Source of the DNA: Actinomyces lilanjuaniae
GTDB taxonomy: Bacteria > Actinomycetota > Actinomycetes > Actinomycetales > Actinomycetaceae
NCBI RefSeq assembly: GCF_003606385.1
Contig: NZ_CP032514.1
Location: 2,790,001-2,854,000, forward strand
Reading direction: 5' to 3'
DNA: 64,000 bases
A program made the translations under genes and the position numbers. Positions 37,242-45,757 of this stretch are shown one piece after another. The notes under the pieces are model-generated. The model did no database searches, had not been told where the DNA came from, and saw nothing but the letters and a program-made list of their open reading frames with translations. The stretch's first letter is position 1; each line of letters starts with the position of its first letter.

Positions 37242-37420
37242 CACCGAGCGATGGTAGAGGCAGTGACCGGGAGAGCTCCTGGTAGGTCCCAGCGATTCCA
37301 CTGCGGAAGTGCTCACGGTGGCGCCACGACACGACTTTTGTCCCGCGCCTCGTTGCAGGTCCAGGGGGCTCTTCGTAGACTTTGTGCAAACAAGCCCCTT
37401 CAACTGCAGGGAGGCTGCGC

Positions 37421-38716
37421 ATGCTGATCCGTTTTTCGGTTGGCAACTTTCGCTCGGTCAACGAGCCTGTGGAGCTGACCTTTGTGGCAGTCGACGAGGA
37501 CCGCGACGTCGTCCGGCCCCATCCCCACATCGGCGTCGGCCTGCTGCCTGCGGCAGGCATCCTGGGCCCGAACGCCTCAGGCAAGACCAACGTCCTGCGC
37601 GCACTCCAATGGCTGTGCGACGCGGTCAGAGGCTCCGTCACCCGCTGGGACGACGAAATCCCGGTACAGCCCTTCGCGTTCGGTGACCCGGGCGATGAGG
37701 GTCCTAGCGAGACCACCTTCACCGTGGAGCTGGCCATCGATGGGATCCGCTACGAGTACCTCCTGGACCTTGACAGTAAGCGGGTAGCCTACGAGGCCCT
37801 GTTCCACTACCCTCACCGACGGCGTAGCCTTGTGTTTGAGCGTGACGGCGGCACCCTCAGGCTCCAGCGGGGGCTCGGAGCCCTGTCCGGGACCAGGGCA
37901 CTCCTGACTGACCGTGTGCTCGCCCTCAGCATCATGCGGCGCTTTGACGAGCCCACGACCTCCGCGTGCGGGCAGGCTCTTCGTCGCATCACGTCGCTGG
38001 GGAGGTCCCTGAACCTCGAACTGCTGCCACACCCCGTCTCGCCGCGGATGACGAGCCAGTTCTGGGCCGAGGCCTCCCCAGAGCTGCGACGGCGCGCCCT
38101 GGCACTTCTGCGCCTGGCAGACCTCGGGGTGGAAGACGTCGAGCTCGTCAGGGAGCCAGACCTCACTGACTCTAGCCCAGGTAAGCAGCTGCCTCTGCCC
38201 GATCTGGAGCCGACCAGAAGACGTCGCGTCCTCAGGTCTCGGTATGGCGGCCCGGAGCTGCGCCTTGTACACCGGGCCGGGCAGGAGCGGGCCACCCTGG
38301 CGCTGTCAGAGGAGTCCGCTGGTACACAGGGCTGGCTCCGCCTCATTGCCCCCGTCCTGGGGGCACTCGACACCGGGGCGCTGGTCCTGTTCGACGAGAT
38401 CGACGCCAGCCTTCACCCAGTGCTCACCCTGGAGCTTCTCCGTCTCTTCCAGGACCAGGACTCCAACCCCAACGGTGCACAGCTGTTGTTCACCACCCAC
38501 GACACCGGCCTTCTCAACCACCTGGGACGCGACGAGGTCTGGCTGACGCAGCGCCGCCCGGACGGCTCCACCGAGCTGGGGGCGCTCTCCGACTTCGCGG
38601 GAAGGGCGGTGCGCCGTTCGGCGAACCTGGAGAAGGGGTACCTGGAGGGGCGCTTCGGCGCGCTGCCGGACACGCACCGCCCGGACCTCCTGCGCGAGCT
38701 GGGACTAACAGGATGA
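37421..38716 (+). CDS. AAA family ATPase, RloA/AbiLi-like
   Basis: A 431-residue OLD/RecF-type ATPase. It opens MLIRFSVGNFRSVNEPVELT, as such proteins do. Walker A is GPNASGKTNVL (residues 49-59), Walker B VLFDEIDASLHPVLT (about 321-335), and the switch His lies in LLFTTHDTGLLNH. A signature-like TLALSEESAGTQGWLRLI precedes Walker B. This family pairs with RloB in AbiL and restriction-linked loci that abort phage infection. ATG 37421 has GGGAGG 6 bases upstream. Its stop overlaps the next start as ATGA, so the two proteins are made together. Confidence 0.9.
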   Translation: MLIRFSVGNFRSVNEPVELTFVAVDEDRDVVRPHPHIGVGLLPAAGILGPNASGKTNVLRALQWLCDAVRGSVTRWDDEIPVQPFAFGDPGDEGPSETTFTVELAIDGIRYEYLLDLDSKRVAYEALFHYPHRRRSLVFERDGGTLRLQRGLGALSGTRALLTDRVLALSIMRRFDEPTTSACGQALRRITSLGRSLNLELLPHPVSPRMTSQFWAEASPELRRRALALLRLADLGVEDVELVREPDLTDSSPGKQLPLPDLEPTRRRRVLRSRYGGPELRLVHRAGQERATLALSEESAGTQGWLRLIAPVLGALDTGALVLFDEIDASLHPVLTLELLRLFQDQDSNPNGAQLLFTTHDTGLLNHLGRDEVWLTQRRPDGSTELGALSDFAGRAVRRSANLEKGYLEGRFGALPDTHRPDLLRELGLTG

Positions 38717-39370
38717 GCCCCGGGAGAACCGGACGGCAGCACCAGGCACGCAGGCTGCGCCGCTCCACCGGCACCAAGAGAGTCCGCCCTGTCTTCCACC
38801 TCTACCTGGAGGGGGGAGATCACGGAGAAGGAGTACTTCACCGCGCTGGGAAGCGACCCCAGGTACCGGGCCAGGGCCGGGCACGGTGGCGTCACGATCC
38901 AGGTCGTCCGCAGCCAGGGGCACCCTGAGGAGCTGGTCCGCGCCGCGTGCTGGGACAAGGAGCACAGCGACTACCCCGAGGAGGACCAGTACTGGTGCGT
39001 GTTCGACGTCGAGGCTCCCGAGCCGCACCCACACCTGCGCCAGGCCTGCCAGCGGGCAGAACGCGCTGGAGTCAGGACAGCCGTCTCCAACCCCTGCTTC
39101 GAGCTGTGGCTCATACTCCACCACAGGGATCACTGGGGCTACCTGACAACCGCTCAGGCCGGCACGCTGCGGAACCAGCTCGACCGCTCCGTCTCGAAGC
39201 ACATCAACTCGGTAATCTACATGGACAGGCGAGCCGAGGCGGCACAACGCGCACGCAGCCTGCGAGGACGTCACGAGCGGGACAGGGCTGAGTTCCCTGC
39301 GGACAACCCATCCTCCGGTGTGGACCTGCTGCTGGACGCCCTGGACCAGGCGGCGCTCCCGCGCTTCTAG
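38713..39370 (+). CDS. RloB/AbiLii-like protein, one frameshift as read
   Basis: ATG 38713 overlaps the ATPase stop. The first frame reads GTKRVRPVFHLYLEG and breaks at a run of six G (38811-38816). In the next frame it continues EITEKEYFTALGSDPRYRAR, CVFDVEAPEPHPHLRQACQR and VSNPCFELWLILHHRDHWGY to the stop at 39370. Removing one G gives the RloB hallmark LEGEITEKEYF, a TOPRIM-like acidic motif. The DVE and SNPCFELWLILHH motifs also fit RloB. The repaired protein has ~219 residues, normal for RloB. It is predicted to be the nuclease-like effector of the pair. Confidence 0.85.
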
Positions 39371-39377
39371 ACACCCC

Positions 39378-39401
39378 GCCTGGCTCTAGCAGCCACCAGG
39401 C
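39378..39401. terminator. weak hairpin between convergent rloB-like and methyltransferase genes
   Basis: GCCTGG (39378-39383) pairs with CCAGGC (39396-39401) across a 12-base loop, 8 bases past the RloB-like stop. It is short and has no T-run. Confidence 0.3.
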
Positions 39402-39450
39402 AGCTCTGGAAACTCTTGACAGCACTACGCTTCTGTGCTGCGCACCTTGT

Positions 39451-41070
39451 TTACTCCAGGACCAGGAAACCGAAGCGGGCCAGCTCGCGCACGCCTGCCA
39501 CGAGCTCGGCACGCAGTGCGGCGGCATCAGTCAGTGCCTCCACTCCGGTCAGAGCCGCGACCGCCTGCGCCACCTGCTCCACGCTCAGCTCGCCGTCAGA
39601 GGCCCCCGCCAGGGCGGCCACCCCAGTGCTGACCCGTACAGCCCGTCCCAGGCCCCCACCCTGTCGCAGCATGATCACCGAGGGGTCAGCAGCGCCAGGC
39701 ACCAGGTGGCGCTCCTCGGTGACGTCGGCAGCCAGCACGGGGTGCAAGGCGGCGACGGCGTCGTCGTCCAGGCCAGCCAGCAGGTCCTGGACTTCCAGCA
39801 CCTGGGCGACGTGCGGTCCCAGGGGGGCGTCCACCACCCCGGTAACCTCCTCCAGGACCCGCCAGGGCCTGCGCGGCGCCTGCGGGCGGTGGAGGACCAG
39901 GTAGCCGAAGCCGACCCCCTCCACCCTCCGCTCCTCGAAGTCCCCGACCCATGCCCCGACGGCGGCGTCAAAGACCCCCGGCGCCCGCTCTGGAGCCACC
40001 CCGCCATCGCGCAGCCACATAGTCGCGTAGGACACCGGGTCCTGCTGCTCTCGCTCGATGACCCAGGCGTCGGCCTCCTGCGGCAGCCAGTCGGCAACGT
40101 CCTGGCGCCAGTCCCTCCCCCGGTAGTGCTCCCAGTTCCCCAGAAGCACGGCGGTGCCACCCGCCTGCAGGTGGGCACCCAGGCCCGCCACGAGACCAGG
40201 CAGGATGTCCTCCCCTGCGTCGCGGTACTCCATCAGCGCCAGCCCCTTCTCACGGACTGCGGCAGGCGTCAGGACGAACGGGGGGTTGGAGACCACGAGG
40301 TCAAAGCGACGCCCTGCCACCGGCTCCAGCAGGGAGCCCGCCGCCAGCTCCAACCGCTCCTCCTGACCGGCGAGAGCGACGTTGAAAGCAGTGAAGTCCA
40401 AGGCCCGACGCGAGATGTCCGTCGCAGTCACATGCCTGGCGTGGCGCAGGAGGTAGAGCGTCTGGATCCCGCAGCCGCACCCCAGGTCCAGGGCGGTACC
40501 CACCGGCGTGCGCGGGACCAGGCCGGCCAGGGTCAGCCCCGCCCCGCCGATGCCCAGGACGTGGCCGGGTGCCAGCTCACGGCCGGTGACCATCTCACCT
40601 AGGTCGGAAGCCACCCACCAGCGCACCTGCCCGGTGTCGTCACGAGCCTCGTGGGGGCGCAGGTCCACCAGGGCACGGACCCGGCCCCCGGCGTCAGGCG
40701 GGCTGACCAGGCCGATATCGACCGCACCGCGGGTACGAGTGCGCCTCAGGACGTGGTCGAGCTCGGTGGCCAGCACCGGCTCACCAAGCATGAACAAGGC
40801 GGTCAGGACGGCCGGAGGCGAGGGCCTCGCGCCTGCGGCCCGGTCCTCGTCCATGACGGCCCGCAGCGCCCGCAGGGCGGGGGAGCGGACCTCCCGGCGC
40901 AGAGCAGCATCGCCCACCTCCCCCAGCAGGTGGGCGACGGCGTCCACACCCCAGCCGCTGGCCTCCAGGTCCTTGCGCAGCCTGAGGGCCTGCTCAGCAG
41001 TGGCACGCGGCGGTGGGGGCACCACCGGGGGGTCGGCAGAAGAGTCGGACTGGGAGACCGGGACGTTCAT
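39451..41070 (-). CDS. class I SAM-dependent methyltransferase (HemK/RsmC-like core, NPPF motif)
   Basis: A 539-residue protein. The methyltransferase fold occupies about residues 185-370 with SAM motif I ALDLGCGCGIQTLYLL (193-208), acidic loop VTATDISRRAL and catalytic VVSNPPFVLTP (NPPF 262-265), which marks enzymes that methylate exocyclic amines or glutamine. An N-terminal helical domain (to ~115) and a C-terminal domain of ~170 residues flank it, an arrangement common in actinobacterial RsmC/HemK-like proteins. The substrate is unknown. It is convergent with the defence pair and probably not part of it. Confidence 0.82.
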   Translation of the reverse strand: MNVPVSQSDSSADPPVVPPPPRATAEQALRLRKDLEASGWGVDAVAHLLGEVGDAALRREVRSPALRALRAVMDEDRAAGARPSPPAVLTALFMLGEPVLATELDHVLRRTRTRGAVDIGLVSPPDAGGRVRALVDLRPHEARDDTGQVRWWVASDLGEMVTGRELAPGHVLGIGGAGLTLAGLVPRTPVGTALDLGCGCGIQTLYLLRHARHVTATDISRRALDFTAFNVALAGQEERLELAAGSLLEPVAGRRFDLVVSNPPFVLTPAAVREKGLALMEYRDAGEDILPGLVAGLGAHLQAGGTAVLLGNWEHYRGRDWRQDVADWLPQEADAWVIEREQQDPVSYATMWLRDGGVAPERAPGVFDAAVGAWVGDFEERRVEGVGFGYLVLHRPQAPRRPWRVLEEVTGVVDAPLGPHVAQVLEVQDLLAGLDDDAVAALHPVLAADVTEERHLVPGAADPSVIMLRQGGGLGRAVRVSTGVAALAGASDGELSVEQVAQAVAALTGVEALTDAAALRAELVAGVRELARFGFLVLE

Positions 41071-41120
41071 GAGGTGACCGTAGCGCCTCGCAAGGGCTGA
41101 GCTGGTGCAAGCCTGCCCCT

Positions 41121-41202
41121 CACGCCACTGCCGCTACGTCTGCCTGGGCAGCCAGGGCCGTCCCAGTCGCTGCCCCTCCCCCCACGCCACTGCCGCTACG
41201 TC
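41121..41202. repeat. 20-bp perfect direct repeat between methyltransferase and LLM genes
   Basis: CACGCCACTGCCGCTACGTC occurs at 41121-41140 and again at 41183-41202, 62 bases apart, each preceded by CTGCCCCTC. It lies in the 143-bp gap between the methyltransferase start and the oxidoreductase stop. Confidence 0.8.
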
Positions 41203-41213
41203 ACCACGACGGC

Positions 41214-42194
41214 TCAGGCCAGTCGGGCGGCAAGCTCGGTGTACTGGTGGATCTTGGTCTCGACGTCCTTGATGTAGCTGATGAGCATGACCTCCTCGGT
41301 GTGGTGGCTCTCAGCAAAGGCCCTGACCCGGGAGGCGACCTCATCGTAGGTGCCGACGATGACGGCCGCGTCCCGCTCAAGGTGGGCCTCCACCTTGGCC
41401 CGGTAGGAGGTCTCCAGCGTGGAGGGGTCCCGGAAGCGAGCTGGACGGCCGGTGCGCAGTGCGTAGCGGGCGTCGGCAGCCACGAGGGCCTGCTCCCAGG
41501 CCTCGTGCCTCGTCGGGGCAGCGCTGACGCACAGAGCCGACAGTGTCTGGCCGCTTCGGTGTCCTGCTGGCAGGTGTGCCCGGTAGTGGTCCATGACCTC
41601 CACCTGCTGGCGGCCGGTGAAGAACTGCGCGTAGGCGTAGTTGAGGTCCCGGGAGCCCGCCCACGCCGCAGACTGGCCTGAGGATCCCAGGAGCCACACC
41701 TCGGGCAGCTGGTCGGGCCTGGGATCCACCGTCACAGAGGCGTAGTGGTGGTCAGCCGGAAGCTCGTCACGCAGCAGGGCCACCGTCTCCTCGACGAGGA
41801 GGTTGATGGAGTCAGGGTCGATGACACGCCCCTGGTTGAGCGCTCCCGCCGTGCGCATGTCGCCGCCGGGCGCGCGGCCCAGGCCCATATCCACACGACC
41901 AGGGTGGAGCGCGGCCAGGGTGGCGAAGCGCTCGGCCATCTGCAGAGACCCGTAGTGCATGGCCATGACTCCACCCGACCCCACACGGATACGCCGAGTA
42001 CCGTCCAGGACGTGCATCATGAGCAGGTCCGGGGCCGAGGACTGGAAGACCCCCGTGCTGTGGTGCTCCGCCAGCCACAGGCGGTGGAAGCCCGCCTCCT
42101 CCACGCCACGGGCCAGGTGGACCACGTCGTGAAGGACCTGGTAGGAGCTGCCGCCTTCGAACAGGGGAATCTGCTCCAGGACGCTGATACGCAT
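41214..42194 (-). CDS. LLM class flavin-dependent oxidoreductase
   Basis: A 326-residue bacterial luciferase-like monooxygenase. The start MRISVLEQIPLFEGGSS is followed by GFHRLWLAEHHSTG, IRVGSGGVMAMHYGSLQMAE with VDMGLGRAPGGD, and LPEVWLLGSSGQSA, all hallmarks of the group 1 luciferase-like family using FMNH2 or F420. ATG 42194 has AAGGAGAGAC immediately before; the frame is open further but lacks homology. Substrate unknown. Confidence 0.92.
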   Translation of the reverse strand: MRISVLEQIPLFEGGSSYQVLHDVVHLARGVEEAGFHRLWLAEHHSTGVFQSSAPDLLMMHVLDGTRRIRVGSGGVMAMHYGSLQMAERFATLAALHPGRVDMGLGRAPGGDMRTAGALNQGRVIDPDSINLLVEETVALLRDELPADHHYASVTVDPRPDQLPEVWLLGSSGQSAAWAGSRDLNYAYAQFFTGRQQVEVMDHYRAHLPAGHRSGQTLSALCVSAAPTRHEAWEQALVAADARYALRTGRPARFRDPSTLETSYRAKVEAHLERDAAVIVGTYDEVASRVRAFAESHHTEEVMLISYIKDVETKIHQYTELAARLA

Positions 42195-42632
42195 GTCTCT
42201 CCTTAGTGTGTACGCTGGTTGACGATGATCGATTGATCCGTCGTGACGGGGCACAGCCTGCCTCAGGCTGGCCAGCCCGGTGCTGACCACCTGCACGTAC
42301 CGACGTCGACGGGGAACGTCCCGTCCACTCATGTCCCTTTCTACTCCTGCTTCCCCTGCTCCGCCCCAGTTCGGCAGCGGCTCCTCCCTTCCGTCCGGGA
42401 CCACACCCCGGCCGCAGGCAGGTCCGCCCGTATCAGCACCACCGCGGCAGTGTCGCGTCCGTCCCCGGCAACCTCAAGGAGGTCGAGGCCATTCAGCCCG
42501 ATAAGCTGTGCGCCTGCAGCCGAAAGGCCGACACCGCCGCCACGCTCAGCGGCGTCGCCCAGGCTGTGGTCGCGGTGGAGGCACTTGGGCAGGGAGGGCG
42601 CAGAAGGAACGACGGCCTGCCTGGTGCCCGGC
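42195..42632. other. 438-bp gap with a possible decayed reading frame
   Basis: It should contain the promoter of the LLM gene (minus strand). A minus-strand frame around 42361-42560 reads LSAAGAQLIGLNGLDLLEVA and then GDGRDTAAVVLIRADLPAAG. This faintly recalls the N-terminus of ISL3-type transposases. It has no start site or zinc-finger cysteines, so I do not call a gene. Confidence 0.3.
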
Positions 42633-43157
42633 TTAGCGGCGGGGGGCGAGGTCAGCAGCCCCCTGGACAGCCCCTTGGACGTCGTTGAAGAGCAGGTTGG
42701 CGATCTCGACCTGCACCGCCTCCACGTGGGGGACGTCCCTGAGCAGGAGCGGGTCGTCTGAGCTGGTCTGCAGGATAAGGGTGCCGCACCCGAAGAACCG
42801 GTCGTTGAGGTCCTTGTCCTGCTGCACGTCGGAGATGCGACTCAAGGGAAGGTCGTGGCCGGTGCGCCTGAGAATACCGGAACGAGTGATCACCCTTCTT
42901 GTGGTGATCGTGTAGGTGTCGGTGTACCACCTCAGCCACGGCAGGAGCAGGAGGGGGAGGCTCACGACGGCGGCCAGTGCCCACAGCGCCACAAGCCCCC
43001 ACGGCCTCCAGCTCTGCGGGGCAAGGACCGACCCCGCGACTGCGGCGACAAGGACGACGACCTCCAGGAGGACCCGCCACAGGAGGACCTTCACGTGGGT
43101 GCGCATGTGCCGCACGACGACCTCGTCGCGGCTCAGCAGCTTCTTTGACAGTGCCAT
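42633..43157 (-). CDS. PH domain-containing membrane protein
   Basis: A 174-residue protein of the bacterial PH (bPH2/YdbT-like) type. Two adjacent membrane segments (WRVLLEVVVLVAAVAGSVLA and LVALWALAAVVSLPLLLLPW, about residues 23-70) are followed by a PH-like beta domain: YTDTYTITTRRVITRSGILR, DLPLSRISDVQQDKDLNDR and FGCGTLILQTSSDDPLLLRD. The ITTRRVITRSG and I-S-D-V-Q motifs are diagnostic. ATG 43157 (MALSKKLLSRDE) is the natural start. Function unknown, envelope-associated. Confidence 0.85.
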   Translation of the reverse strand: MALSKKLLSRDEVVVRHMRTHVKVLLWRVLLEVVVLVAAVAGSVLAPQSWRPWGLVALWALAAVVSLPLLLLPWLRWYTDTYTITTRRVITRSGILRRTGHDLPLSRISDVQQDKDLNDRFFGCGTLILQTSSDDPLLLRDVPHVEAVQVEIANLLFNDVQGAVQGAADLAPRR

Positions 43158-43298
43158 GGTCACATCGTGCCAGTCTGTCGGCCCACGACGCACGCACCCC
43201 ACCGCCGCAGGCAGCTCAGCAGACATGGTTACGGGACGGACGGGGTGTGGCCAGACAGCGGGCACCCCGCCACCACGCTCACCGCTGCGAGGTTACCG

Positions 43299-44510
43299 TC
43301 ATGAGGCCAGTAGTCCCGCACCGACCGAGGCAATGACGGGCACAAGCCCCAGGAGGACAAAGGCAGGCAGGTGGCACGCGCCCAGGGGCACCACCAGACG
43401 TACCGCAAGACGCTCAGCGGCCTCCTCGTCCCTGGCCCTGCGACCCGCCCTGATCGTGGCAGCCGTGGCCGCCAGCAGCGTCTGGGGTGAGGCGCCGTCC
43501 TCCCATCCGGGTCGCAGGCACCCCTCAAGGCTGGCGTACCTGTTCCGCCACACCGGGTCCCCAGGAGCCTCCCAGGCCTCCTCCCACCCGGCCCCCAGCA
43601 GCAGCGCCCGCCCCACCACGCACAACGCCTCCTCCTCCACGGCCTCTCCCAGAACGACCAGCACCCCGGGCAACGACGCCCCGGCGGCAAGGGAGGCGGA
43701 GGCCAGGTCCAGGACGAGCGCCTCGTCGGTACCACAGGCCGAGGCAGTGGCCGCCCGCACCATAGCTCTGGTGGCCTGGTGCCCGGCGACCATGAGCGCA
43801 CCTCCCGTAGCTCCCAGGACTGACCCCCACCTTCCGTCCAGGAGGAAGGAGAGCGGATCAGCACCCACCAGAACTCCCAGGCCCAGTCCCACCAGTGGCA
43901 GGCCCCCCAGCAGACGGGCCGTGGTGCGCGGCCCGGTCAGTGCGCTCACCCGCGAGGCCTCGGCGCGCCCCGACTCGGCGACACCGCAGGCTACGGCATC
44001 CAGGACCTCGGCCAACGGGGCACCCAGGGAGGCTGACAACCGACAGGCCGCAGCGGCTCCCGGGGCCGCCGCAGCAGCGGCCTCAAGCCGTCGCCGCGCC
44101 GCGCCGCGGACGGGCAGCTGCCAGCACAGGTGCCCCTGCTCCCAGCGCGGCCAGGTCAGCGTCACAGCCGGGACCCCCAGCTCCGTAAGCGCGGGAGGGA
44201 CGCCGTCATCCCCGGGGTCAAGCCCCTCGACCACTCCGCAGCGCCCCAACGCACGCGACCATGCCCGGGCCGGGGAGGCCCCTGCCCGCAAGAGGCTGGC
44301 GACCTCGGTCAGCAGCAGACCGATATCCACCTCCTGGCGCGATGTCGTCACCCGCACCGGCAGCCTCAGACGGGTCGTGCCCCGAGCGTCGGCCCAAGCG
44401 CGTCGCGGCGGGAGCAGCACGACCGCGACCGCCAGGAAGACCGCTAGGAAGACCGCGAGAAAAACCGCCGGGAAAGTCGGTACTGCTGCCATCCATACAC
44501 CCCCGCTCAC
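43299..44510 (-). CDS. type II secretion system F family protein (TadB/TadC-like), tad locus 1
   Basis: A 403-residue inner-membrane platform protein, the third gene of locus 1. GTG 44510 overlaps the TadA stop as GTGA. It begins with a short repetitive hydrophobic segment (FPAVFLAVFLAVFLAVAVVL, about residues 12-31), then DIGLLLTEVASLLRAGASPA, a helical F domain LGAPLAEVLDAVACG, and further membrane segments near 200 and at the C-terminus. The second F domain has ALVLDLASASLAAGASLPGV. The first repeat is encoded by imperfect 12-bp tandem units. Confidence 0.8.
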   Translation of the reverse strand: MSGGVWMAAVPTFPAVFLAVFLAVFLAVAVVLLPPRRAWADARGTTRLRLPVRVTTSRQEVDIGLLLTEVASLLRAGASPARAWSRALGRCGVVEGLDPGDDGVPPALTELGVPAVTLTWPRWEQGHLCWQLPVRGAARRRLEAAAAAAPGAAAACRLSASLGAPLAEVLDAVACGVAESGRAEASRVSALTGPRTTARLLGGLPLVGLGLGVLVGADPLSFLLDGRWGSVLGATGGALMVAGHQATRAMVRAATASACGTDEALVLDLASASLAAGASLPGVLVVLGEAVEEEALCVVGRALLLGAGWEEAWEAPGDPVWRNRYASLEGCLRPGWEDGASPQTLLAATAATIRAGRRARDEEAAERLAVRLVVPLGACHLPAFVLLGLVPVIASVGAGLLAS

Positions 44511-45757
44511 GACCGCCTCCCCACGGGACGGCAGCTGCCCCACGCGCGCGGCAGGGCCGCCGACACCGGCTCCTCACCAACACGCGACACCAGGCGGTCG
44601 ACGGCGGGCCCGGCGGACACCACGCCGTCGGCTGACACGCTCAGGGCCTCTTGGCAGGTGAGAACCGCCCCAGCCACCGTGACCTCCCGCATGAGCACTC
44701 CGACCGAGGACACCCACCGCGCCCCTGGAGGCCTCGGCGACACGCCTTCATGCTCTGTAGTCTGTCGACCTCCCGGTCGACGCCGCAGGTGGACCACGGC
44801 GTCGAGCGCGCTCACGGCCTGAGAGGCGACAGCGCCCTCATCGAGACGGGCAAGCGCCCCCAGGGCGGTCAGACGCGCGGGCACATCCTCCACAGAGTTG
44901 GCGTGCAGGGTGGCCCACCCTCCTTCGTGACCGGTGTTGAGCGCGGTCAGGACGTCCCTGACCTCGGGTCCCCGGCACTCTCCCAGGACGATCCTGTCCG
45001 GCCTCATCCTCAGCGCCGCCCGCACCAGGGAGGTCATGCTCACGGCACCGGCCCCCTGGATATTGTCCCCGCGCTCCTGGAGGTGGACGACGTGCGGGTG
45101 GCGAGGACGCAGCTCGCTGGCCTCCTCAATACAGACGATGCGCTCACTGGAGGGCACCAGTCCCAGCAGGGCAGCCAGGAGAGTGGTCTTTCCTGTGCCG
45201 GTGGCCCCGGTGACCAGGCACCTGGCCCGCTGCCCCACCAGGGCGGCCAGCACGGCGTCAAGGCCTGGCGCCACCGTCCCTGCGCCGACAAGCTCTGCCA
45301 GAGTGAAGCCTTGCGGCCTCCTGGTCCGCAGACTGATCACCGTGCCCTGGCTGCTCAGGGGCGGCAGGACGGCGTTGAGGCGCGTCCCGTCCGGCAGAGT
45401 CGCGTCCACCACCGGGCTGGCGTCGTCAAGACGGCGCCCCGCCGAAGCAGCCATCCGTACCGCGAGCGCGCGGACCTGGCTCTCCGGTATCACCGGACCG
45501 GCGACTCTTTCTACCCCGTGCCCACGGTCGATCCAGGTCAGGCCGTCGAGCACCAGGACGTCGGTGACCCCTGCGGTGTCGATAAGGGGCTGCAGGAGCG
45601 GTCCGGCACCCTCCGCATCGGCGTGCACCCTGTGCCTCAGGCGTGCCAGACCCGCCTCACCCGTGGCAGGGTCGGTGACCTCCTCAAGCGCCTGGTCTAG
45701 CCGGGACCCGTGGGCGAGGGCACGACGAACCCGGGCCAGCTCGGAACCTGACGTCAC
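44507..45757 (-). CDS. TadA/CpaF family ATPase, tad locus 1
   Basis: The type II/IV secretion ATPase that powers pilus assembly. Walker A is VTGATGTGKTTLLAALLGLV; the Asp box region IVCIEEASELRPRHPHVVHL, Walker B RMRPDRIVLGECRGPEVRDV and His box GHEGGWATLHANSVEDVPAR are intact. The N-terminal domain has TDVLVLDGLTWID and TRLNAVLPPLSSQGTVISLR. About 416 residues. GTG 45757 overlaps the Ssd stop as GTGA; a GTG two codons earlier (45763) is an alternative. Cotranslated with the genes on both sides. Confidence 0.92.
   Translation of the reverse strand: MTSGSELARVRRALAHGSRLDQALEEVTDPATGEAGLARLRHRVHADAEGAGPLLQPLIDTAGVTDVLVLDGLTWIDRGHGVERVAGPVIPESQVRALAVRMAASAGRRLDDASPVVDATLPDGTRLNAVLPPLSSQGTVISLRTRRPQGFTLAELVGAGTVAPGLDAVLAALVGQRARCLVTGATGTGKTTLLAALLGLVPSSERIVCIEEASELRPRHPHVVHLQERGDNIQGAGAVSMTSLVRAALRMRPDRIVLGECRGPEVRDVLTALNTGHEGGWATLHANSVEDVPARLTALGALARLDEGAVASQAVSALDAVVHLRRRPGGRQTTEHEGVSPRPPGARWVSSVGVLMREVTVAGAVLTCQEALSVSADGVVSAGPAVDRLVSRVGEEPVSAALPRAWGSCRPVGRRS

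Noticed and set aside
42916..44661. 581-codon plus-strand open frame
   Set aside because: Ser/Thr/Arg/Pro-rich shadow of the minus-strand PH and T2SSF genes; no motif or ribosome site.
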